A stretch of 64,000 bases of DNA from Cyprinodon diabolis. Its lineage: Eukaryota > Chordata > Actinopteri > Cyprinodontiformes > Cyprinodontidae. Within the stretch, counting starts at the first letter, position 1. The number at the start of each line of letters is the position of its first letter. This document shows, piece by piece, positions 1-6,522 of this stretch. The translations under genes were made by a program, and so were the position numbers. The stretch is taken from the NCBI GenBank assembly GCA_030533445.1, contig JARPUW010000299.1:1-64000 (forward strand). The letters run 5' to 3'. The notes under the pieces were generated by a model. It saw only the letters and a program-made list of their open reading frames with translations, had not been told where the DNA came from and searched no databases.

Positions 1-200
1 GTGCTGAGTGGCAAGGGAAGTGTCATGTACAGCAGTCATATAGTATCCATTTCCCAATGTTAAATCAGTCCTTTCACCCTCCATTAGATTAATATGTGCT
101 GTTTAAAACAGCAGAGGTAAAATCTGTTTGAAGCTTGGTAACCTTGACAACGCTTAACGAGCCTCTCACTGACACAGACAACAGCTGCACTCACTATTGG

Positions 201-214
201 TTTCTTCTTCCCAG
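201..214 (+). promoter_or_regulatory. Splice-acceptor-like site, one per unit
   Basis: Pyrimidine-rich tttcttcttcccag followed by G, with a branch-point-like ctcac about 20 bases upstream (near 190-194). It matches the vertebrate 3' splice-site pattern well and is kept in all copies. No strong donor (GTRAGT) is seen nearby; the closest are aggtgaat sites. A chance match cannot be excluded. Confidence 0.25.
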
Positions 215-1058
215 GCTTTTTTGTATGGGAAGAACGGCACCGAACAAACGACTACTGATCAAAAACCGTATGAGTTATTCAAAAAACATTTTCACCATGA
301 GCATCAGCAATCCTTCGACTCCAACTATACCAACTTTGGTGTATGTGTGTCATTCAGAAAAATATTTATGACGAGTTGAAAACACATAGTCTGATTCGTT
401 TTTCTCCCATCTTCAGCTCAAAAAGAATGGAGAAAGGCTGAAACTCTCATCCACTTTAGGTTGGTCTGGAGGGTTTTTAAGGCAAAGTATTAATCCTACC
501 GTAATTCCGAAGACATTGTGTGAGTCCAGAGGTTTCAGTCTACAAACTGACCAAAAATGGTGACTGTAGCTCCAAATATGTGGCCGTGAGGGCGAGAATA
601 AGATGTTTGATCTTAAAAAATGGCCGCCTCACACTAAGATTTCAGCAGCTGCACTCTAGCAGGCTGCTGCAGAAGCTAACTGTCAGCTAGCTTCCAGGTG
701 CTTACCCTCCGAACAAACGACTGCTGAGCAAAAACCGTAAAAGATATCTGAAAAATTCTTTCAGTGAAAGCAACATCTATCCTTTGTCTCAGACTGGGGT
801 AACCTTCATGTCTGTAGGTCTTTCACAACCCAAAACGAAGCACAAACAAAATGGTTGGCCCACCTGCTCCTCCCTTTGTTTGAACTGCAGGACCTCACTC
901 TCACTCACCTTTTAGCTGCTAAAGCACCCCTCCGAACAAACGACTGCTGAGTAAAAACCGTAAAAGGTATCTGAAAAATTCTTTTTATCTAAGCGACAGC
1001 TATATCTTGTCTTCAATTGGAGTAACTTTCATGGCTGTAGGTCATCTACAAACTGAAT

Positions 1059-1082
1059 GGGAAGAGAAAGAAAAAGAAAAAA
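1059..1082 (+). other. 24-base polypurine tract, one per unit
   Basis: An uninterrupted A/G run following aactgaat, in the fourth 230 bp sub-repeat, kept in every unit including the diverged unit 4. It could adopt unusual DNA structure, but it is not a mirror repeat. Confidence 0.5.
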
Positions 1083-1495
1083 CGTTTCATCACACCTAAG
1101 CTTCTAATTGAGCTAGCTGCAGCAGGTCACTGTCACTCAGCTTTCAGGTGCTTAAAATGTCCTCCGAACAAACGACTGCTGAGCAAAAACCGTATGAGTT
1201 ATTCAAAAAATTTTTTCACCGTGAGCGTCAGTCATCCTTCGACTCCAACTATGCCAACTTTGGTGTATGTGTGTCATTCAGAAAAATATTTATGACGAGT
1301 TTAAAACACATAGTCGGATTCGTTTTTCTCCCCTCTTCTGCTCCAAAACCAATGAAAAACGGCTCTGATTTTCATCGACTTTAGGTCGGTCTGGAGGGTT
1401 TTTAAGGAAAAGTATTAATCCTACCGTAATTCCGAAGATATTGTGTGGGTCCAGAGATTTCAGTCTACAAACTGACCAAAAATGGTGACTCTAGC

Positions 1496-1503
1496 TATAA
1501 ATA
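1496..1503 (+). promoter_or_regulatory. TATA-box-like site, one per unit
   Basis: TATAAATA, in the sixth 230 bp sub-repeat; the paired sub-repeat has ccaaatat at the same place, so the motif arose in one member only. No initiator or coding region follows, so the call is weak. Confidence 0.15.
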
Positions 1504-1720
1504 TGTGGCCGTGAGGGCGAGTTTAAAATGTTTTTTTGTGTTTAAAAAACGCCTGCCTCACACTCTAGCTTTTCAGTTGCTCCACTCTAGCAGGCTGGAT
1601 TTTGCTAAAACTTTGTGGCGCTTGAGGTCTGATTATACAAAAACCGTAGCAGTTATCAACATACCGTCTTCAGTTTTAAATAGACGAAGGATTTATCTAC
1701 AAACTGAGCTTCAAACTGTT

Positions 1721-1969
1721 TTTCTAGGTGAATGTATGCCGACACAGTGAAGTGCTGTTTTTTATGCTTTTTTTTTCCTCTCCCCATTCATTTCCTATGG
1801 GATTTTTTTGCGACGTTTTCGCTAATAATTCGCAAACCTTCGGACTAATGAGAAAGTTTTATACAAGCACACATCACCCCATTGGTCCCGACGCGTGTGC
1901 CAACTTTGGGCCCGATCCGCCAAACCGTGCGGGACTAGTTACGCGCCGAAGTTTTGGGTATACGGGAGA
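1721..1969 (+). other. Linker between the 230 bp array and the hairpin core (unit 1)
   Basis: No gene seen. It holds a T-rich tract (1756-1785), a CpG-containing stretch (gcgacgttttcgc at about 1810) and the constant run ending gtatacgggagaatt just before the TAA tract. It is highly constant between units; most changes seen are single bases, several at CpG (gttacgcgccg against gttacgtgccg). Confidence 0.6.
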
Positions 1970-1970
1970 A

Positions 1971-2006
1971 TTATAATAACTAGAAAATTTCTAAAGAAAT
2001 TTTGAG
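1971..2006. repeat. TAA tract and A/T-rich hairpin; empty module site (unit 1)
   Basis: ttataataactag followed by AAAATTTC, loop TAAA, GAAATTTT (perfect 8-base arms, 1985-2004). This is the empty state of the site that holds 1-4 hairpin modules in ten other units. Empty sites are also seen in units 3, 4, 6, 8, 11, 12, 14, 15 and 18, with two or three TAA triplets, as expected for slippage or deletion between AAT repeats flanking the module. Confidence 0.8.
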
Positions 2007-2024
2007 GGGGGCCACCTACTGCCC

Positions 2025-2079
2025 GTCTGGGGAACCGGGCCAATACGGCCCTGGCAAGTGACGTCGGGGCTCCCCAGAC
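2025..2079. other. Closed stem with inner hairpin, candidate structured element (unit 1)
   Basis: GTCTGGGG (2025-2032) and CCCCAGAC (2072-2079) are perfect 8-base complements. Inside them GGGCC (2037-2041) and GGCCC (2047-2051) form a second stem with loop AATAC. Two further small stems follow: GTGCA/TGCAC at 2181-2200 and AATATGG/CCATATT at 2207-2225 (loop GTTGT). Arms are single-base mutated without compensation in unit 2 (gtcttggg) and unit 12 (caccagac), which argues against strong selection on the outer stem. Role unknown: RNA structure or DNA cruciform are both possible. Confidence 0.45.
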
Positions 2080-2250
2080 CAACTGCTTACGCCTTTGAGG
2101 GCTGCTGAGGGAAGGAAAGAGGGCAAGTTCATGGGCAAAGAGAGCTGTGTGCCACTTGTGCTGAAATCTGGGAAATAGACGTGCACAGCGTATGATGCAC
2201 AAGGGTAATATGGGTTGTCCATATTGAAACACAGTGGGTAAAGCCCAGTT

Positions 2251-2473
2251 GGCGGGCTTCGCCCGCCTGCTAGGAGCCATCTCAGTGAAGAAAAAAATCA
2301 CCAATGGCGGGCTCTGCCCGCCTTCTAAGAGCCATTGCAGTGATGAAATCACGCCCGCCTGCTAAGAGCCATTGCAGTGATGTAATCACCTTTGGCGGGC
2401 TCCGCCCGCCTGTTACCATTGGCGGGCTCCGCCCGCCTTCTAAGAGCCATTGCAGTGATGAAATCACCAATGG
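2251..2473. repeat. GC palindrome cluster, one palindrome half deleted (unit 1)
   Basis: Repeated 17-base perfect palindrome ggcgggc-NNN-gcccgcc with a three-base loop, mostly on a 51-base period. Between palindromes lies ccattgca-gtgat-gaa-atcac-caatgg, itself an inverted repeat (CCATTG/CAATGG outside, GTGAT/ATCAC inside), so the whole stretch can fold as alternating hairpins. In this copy the third palindrome lacks its left arm (deletion at about 2352); the last two are only 27 bases apart, joined by tgttaccatt. Confidence 0.85.
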
Positions 2474-2514
2474 CAATGAGCAATATGCCAGAATGTATGA
2501 GTGTGTATAAGGAA

Positions 2515-3286
2515 GAGGCTTTTATTCTGTAGAGTCCTTGTAGTCTTATTTTGAAAGTCTATCATGAATGTGCATCAAAAGATGGGTCACGCCCAGCAGT
2601 GATATAGAATCCATTTCCAAATGTTAAATCACTGGTTTTCCATGTTATTAGGTGAATAGTTGCTGTATTACAGAGTAAATGGGAGACTTTTATTGTGAAA
2701 TTTGCTCTGGGTGTGTTTTGAAAAGGTCACTAGAGTCTAATAAAAACAACCTGGAAGAGTTTGGGTCATAATGTTGAGCCATTTGCATCAATTAATGCAT
2801 TAGTATAATCTAGAGGCTTTTATTTTGTAGGGTCCCTGGAGTCTTATTTTGAAAGTCCAACAGAGTTGTGTTTATAGAAAATGTTCAGACCCGTCAATGA
2901 TAGTTGATTACTTTCCAATCGTTAAATCACTCTTTTTCCATGTTATTAGGGCAGTAGATGAAGCGGAAATGGGAGGCTTTTATTTTGAAATTTGCTATAG
3001 GGTGTGTTTTAAACAGTCTCCTAGAGTCTATTCTCTAAAACGGGGTTGAGTTTGGGTCATAATGTTGAGCCATATAGGGCAATAAATATATGTAAAAAAT
3101 ATAGAGGCTTTTATTTTGTAGGGTCCCTGGAGTCTTATTTTGAAAGTCTATCAGTGCTGAGTGGCAAGGGAAGTGTCATGGACAGCAGTCATATAGTATC
3201 CATTTCCCAATGTTAAATCAGTCCTTTCACCCTCCATTAGATTAATATGTGCTGTTTAAAACAGCAGAGGTAAAATCTGTTTGAAG
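2515..3286 (+). repeat. ~295 bp element: two full copies and a truncated third, across the unit boundary
   Basis: Copies start at gaggcttttatt: 2515, 2813 and 3104 (spacings 298 and 291). Shared landmarks in order: cttattttgaaagtc, a tccatttcc or ctttccaatc block with ttaaatca, ccatgttattagg (replaced by cctccattag in the third), cttttattgtgaaatttgct, gtgtgtttt, gagtct, gagtttgggtcataat, ttgagccat. The third copy continues into unit 2 and stops near 3286, where the 230 bp array begins. No transposase, terminal repeats or family that I can name. An 8-base octamer-like site lies at the end of the first copy only. Confidence 0.8.
2781..2788 (-). promoter_or_regulatory. Octamer (ATGCAAAT) site, one per unit
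   Basis: ATTTGCAT is the exact complement of the octamer bound by POU-domain factors. It lies at the end of the first ~295 bp element, within a small inverted repeat (tgcat-caatta-atgca, 2784-2799), and was seen unchanged in the units checked. The second ~295 bp element has ccatatag here instead. Confidence 0.2.
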
Positions 3287-5143
3287 CTTGGTAACCTTGA
3301 CAACGCTTAACGAGCCTCTCACTGACACAGACAACAGCTGCACTCACTATTGGTTTCTTCTTCCCAGGCTTTTTTGTATGGGAAGAACGGCACCGAACAA
3401 ACGACTACTGATCAAAAACCGTATGAGTTATTCAAAAAACATTTTCACCATGAGCATCAGCAATCCTTCGACTCCAACTATACCAACTTTGGTGTATGTG
3501 TGTCATTCAGAAAAATATTTATGACGAGTTGAAAACACATAGTCTGATTCGTTTCTCTCCCATCTTCAGCTCAAAAAGAATAGAGAAAGGCTGAAACTCT
3601 CATCGACTTTAGGTTGGTCTGGAGGGTTTTTAAGGAAAAGTATTAATCCTACCGTAATTCCGAAGACATTGTGTGAGTCCAGAGGTTTCAGTCTACAAAC
3701 TGACCAAAAATGGTGACTGTAGCTCCAAATATGTGGCCGTGAGGGCGAGAATAAGATGTTTGATCTTAAAAAAATGGCCGCCTCACACTAAGATTTCAGC
3801 AGCTGCACTCTAGCAGGCTGCTGCAGAAGCTAACTGTCAGCTAGCTTCCAGGTGCTTACCCTCCGAACAAACGACTGCTGAGCAAAAACCGTAAAAGATA
3901 TCTGAAAAATTCTTTCAGTGAAAGCAACATCTATCCTTTGTCTCAGACTGGGGTAACCTTCATGTCTGTAGGTCTTTCACAACCCAAAACGAAGCACAAA
4001 CAAAATGGTTGGCCCACCTGCTCCTCCCTTTCTTTTAACTGCAGGACCTCACTCTCACTCACCTTTTAGCTGCTAAAGCACCCCTCCGAACAAACGACTG
4101 CTGAGTAAAAACCGTAAAAGGTATCTGAAAAATTCTTTTTATCTAAGCGACAGCTATATCTTGTCTTCGATTGGAGTAACTTTCATGGCTGTAGGTCATC
4201 TACAAACTGAATGGGAAGAGAAAGAAAAAGAAAAAACGTTTCATCACACCTAAGCTTCTAATTGAGCTAGCTGCAGCAGGTCACTGTCACTCAGCTTTCA
4301 GCTGCTTAAAATGTCCTCCGAACAAACGACTGCTGAGCAAAAACCGTATGAGTTATTCAAAATATTTTTTCACCGTGAGCGTCAGCCATCCTTCGACTCC
4401 AACTATGCCAACTTTGGTGTATGTGTGTCATTCAGAAAAATATTTATGACGAGTTTAAAACACATAGTCTGATTCGTTTTTCTCCCCTCTTCTGCTCCAA
4501 AACCAATGAAAAACGGCTCTGATTTTCATCGACTTTAGGTCGGTCTGGAGGGTTTTTAAGGAAAAGTATTAATCCTACCGTAATTCCGAAGATATTGTGT
4601 GGGTCCAGAGATTTCAGTCTACAAACTGACCAAAAATGGTGACTCTAGCTATAAATATGTGGCCGTGAGGGCGAGTTTAAAATGTTTTTTTGTGTTTAAA
4701 AAACGCCTGCCTCACACTCTAGCTTTTCAGTTGCTCCACTCTAGCAGGCTGGATTTTGCTAAAACTTTGTGGCGCTTGAGGTCTGATTATACAAAAACCG
4801 TAGCAGTTATCAACATACCGTCTTCAGTTTTAAATAGACGAAGGATTTATCTACAAACTGAGCTTCAAACTGTTTTTCTAGGTGAATGTATGCCGACACA
4901 GTGAAGTGCTGTTTTTTATGCTTTTTTTTTCCTCTCCCCATTCATTTCCTATGGGATTTTTTTGCGACGTTTTCGCTAATAATTCGCAAACCTTCGGACT
5001 AATGAGAAAGTTTTATACAAGCACACATCACCCCATTGGTCCCGACGCGTGTGCCAACTTTGGGCCCGATCCGCCAAACCGTGCGGGACTAGTTACGCGC
5101 CGAAGTTTTGGGTATACGGGAGAATTATAATAATAATAATAAT

Positions 5144-5410
5144 ACGCGGAATAAATATGTGCAATAGTAGTAGGTGGGCCATGCCTTCGGCATGTGGCCC
5201 CCCAATAATAATACGCGGAATAAATATGTGCAATAGTAGTAGGTGGGCCATGCCTTCGGCATGTGGCCCCCCAATAATAATAATACGCGGAATAAATATG
5301 TGCAATAGTAGTAGGTGGGCCATGCCTTCGGCATGTGGCCCCCCAATAATACGCGGAATAAATATGTGCAATAGTAGTAGGTGGGCCATGCCTTCGGCAT
5401 GTGGCCCCCC
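5144..5410. repeat. Four hairpin modules in unit 2 (starts 5144, 5213, 5285, 5351)
   Basis: Each module is a constant 60-base core from acgcggaataaa to gtggcccccc, joined to the next by aa plus a variable number of TAA triplets, giving spacings of 69, 72 and 66. The core contains catgcc-ttc-ggcatg (6-base perfect stem, 3-base loop) enclosed by gggc/gccc with a two-base bulge, and an AATAAA. This is the largest module number in the window. Confidence 0.9.
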
Positions 5411-5448
5411 AACTAGAAAATTTCTAAAGAAATTTTGAGGGGGGCCAC
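5401..5448. other. Long foldback formed by last module and downstream arm (unit 2)
   Basis: GTGGCCCCCC (5401-5410, 3' end of the last module) is the exact reverse complement of GGGGGGCCAC (5439-5448). Between them AAAATTTC (5417-5424) pairs with GAAATTTT (5429-5436) around TAAA. Together they give an 18-base-pair stem interrupted by aactag on one side and ga on the other. Further out, agtaggtgg in the module also complements ccacctact just past 5445. The lower stem exists only when a module is present; empty units keep only the inner 8-base stem. Confidence 0.75.
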
Positions 5449-5683
5449 CTACTGCCCGTCTTGGGAACCGGGCCAATACGGCCCTGGCAAGTGACGTCGG
5501 GGCTCCCCAGACCAACTGCTTACGCCTTTGAGGGCTGCTGAGGGAAGGAAAGAGGGCAAGTTCATGGGCAAAGAGAGCTGTGTGCCACTTGTGCTGACAT
5601 CTGGGAAATAGACGTGCACAGCGTATGATGCACAAGGGTAATATGGGTTGTCCATATTGAAACACAGTGGGTAAAGCCCAGTT

Positions 5684-5842
5684 GGCGGGCTTCGCCCGCC
5701 TGCTAGGAGCCATCTCAGTGAAGAAAAAAATCACCAATGGCGGGCTCTGCCCGCCTTCTAAGAGCCATTGCAGTGATGAAATCACCAATGGCGGGCTCCG
5801 CCCGCCTTCTAAGAGCCATTGCAGTGATGAAATTACAAATGG
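5684..5842. repeat. GC palindrome cluster with three palindromes; A-to-B switch (unit 2)
   Basis: Loops TTC, TCT and TCC. The fourth and fifth palindromes of type A units are missing. The cluster begins with type A sequence (aagcccagttggcggg) and ends with type B (gaaattacaaatgg), so the exchange that made this chimera lies within it. Confidence 0.85.
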
Positions 5843-6522
5843 CAATGAGCAATATGCCAGAATGTATGAGTGTGTATAAGGAAGAGGCTTTTATTCTGTA
5901 GAGTCCCTGGAGTCTTATTTTGAAAGTCTATCATGGAAGTGCATCTAAAGATGGGTCATGCCCAGCAGTTATATAGAATCAATTTCCAAATGTTAAATCA
6001 CTGGTTTTCCATGTTATTAGGTGAATAGTTGCTGTATTACAGAGTAAATGGGAGACTTTTATTGTGAAATTTGCTCTGGGTGTGTTTTGAAAAGGTCACT
6101 AGAGTCTAATAAAAACAACCTGGAAGAGTTTGGGTCATAATGTTGAGCCATTTGCATCAATTAATGCATTAGTATAATCTAGAGGCTTTTATTTTGTAGG
6201 GTCGCTGGAGTCTTATTTTGAAAGTCCAACAGAGTTGTGTTTATAGAAAATGTTCAGACCCGTCAATGATAGTTGATTACTTTCCAATCGTTAAATCACT
6301 CTTTTTCCATGTTATTAGGGCAGTAGATGAAGCGGAAATGGGAGGCTTTTATTTTGAAATTTGCTATAGGGTGTGTTTTAAACAGTCTCCTAGAGTCTAT
6401 TCTCTAAAACGGGGTTGAGTTTGGGTCATAATATTGAGCCATATAGGGCAATAAATATATGTAAAAAATATAGAGGCTTTTATTTTGTAGGGTCCCTGGA
6501 GTCTTATTTTGAAAGTCTATCA

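Larger units (their letters stand above)
240..1870 (+). repeat. Seven diverged ~230 bp sub-repeats (shown for unit 1)
   Basis: CCGTA occurs at 266, 499, 735, 958, 1190, 1424 and 1644, at spacings of 233, 236, 223, 232, 234 and 220. Four of the seven (240, 709, 932, 1164) begin ccgaacaaacgact, always 26 bases before CCGTA, and share gagyaaaaaccgta. The sub-repeats at 266 and 1190 match each other best, as do 499 and 1424 (taatcctaccgtaattccga) and 735 and 1644 (preceded by cctcacact and ctctagcaggctg), giving a four-sub-repeat higher order of about 924 bases. An eighth, very decayed member may lie near 1834-1910 (aaaccttcgg, then ccaactttggg as in the first member). The same layout is present in every unit at the same offsets. 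Confidence 0.8.
1..3153 (+). repeat. Array unit 1 (reference copy)
   Basis: 3153 bases. The 5' half is of the class called alpha here: gtcatgtaca near the start, ggcaaag at about 480, gtcggattcg at about 1314. The TAA site carries no 66-72 bp module. The GC palindrome cluster (2251-2473) has a 14-base deletion at about 2352 that removes the left arm of the third palindrome. The 3' half is type A (gtgacgtc, aatgtgcatc, cacgcccag). Because units with alpha 5' halves elsewhere follow a type A2 unit, the unseen unit before this one is predicted to be A2. Confidence 0.95.
3154..6522 (+). repeat. Array unit 2, four hairpin modules, chimeric 3' half
   Basis: 3369 bases. The 5' half is class gamma (gtcatggaca, cctttctttta near 4025, cagccatcc near 4385). 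It carries the largest module array in the window (four copies, 5144-5410). The GC cluster (5684-5842) has only three palindromes. The 3' half starts as type A (gtgacgtc, aagcccag) and becomes type B inside the GC cluster (attacaaatgg, ggaagtgcatc, catgcccag, gggtcgctgg), so this is an A-to-B chimera. One arm of the GTCTGGGG stem is mutated (gtcttggg, 5458-5465). Confidence 0.95.

Noticed and set aside
308..330. tRNA or tRNA-derived SINE promoter (ccttcgactcc resembles a B box)
   Set aside because: The leading G of the B-box pattern is missing, there is no A box at the right distance, no cloverleaf, and no SINE-like tail.
135..379. 78- and 60-codon frames at the start of the 230 bp array, and the 66-codon frame at 2849-3049
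   Set aside because: They are lost through indels or stops in several copies (78/60-codon pair in units 3, 8 and 12; 66-codon frame in units 5, 13 and 14) and resemble no protein I know.
1445..1750. A 101-codon frame present in nearly all units (1445, 4599, 7970 and so on)
   Set aside because: It would start at GTG, spans two diverged noncoding sub-repeats, and of nine distinct changes I noted between copies (units 3, 6, 8/12, 10, 14, 17) only one is silent; units 8 and 12 have a stop. It shows no sign of selection on a protein.
2251..2267. Bacterial REP element or rho-independent terminator
   Set aside because: No T run follows the hairpin, there are no flanking genes, and the CpG decay and general make-up are eukaryotic.
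2251..2473. CRISPR-like array: 17-base palindromes with ~34-base spacers
   Set aside because: The spacers are all the same sequence, the palindromes are too short for CRISPR repeats, and there are no cas genes. It is a simple nested tandem repeat.
1971..2510. rDNA or other known multicopy RNA gene
   Set aside because: No recognisable 5S, 18S, 28S, snRNA or 7SL sequence within the unit on either strand.
5144..5410. DNA transposon or insertion sequence at the TAA site
   Set aside because: The modules are 60-base cores in direct orientation without terminal inverted repeats of their own or any transposase; slippage between AAT repeats explains the copy number more simply.
5093..5845. Minus-strand frames of 137-251 codons over the core
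   Set aside because: Their length follows the number of nested modules. They are broken in units 5 and 11-14 by small indels, and other frames on both strands are open over the same bases.
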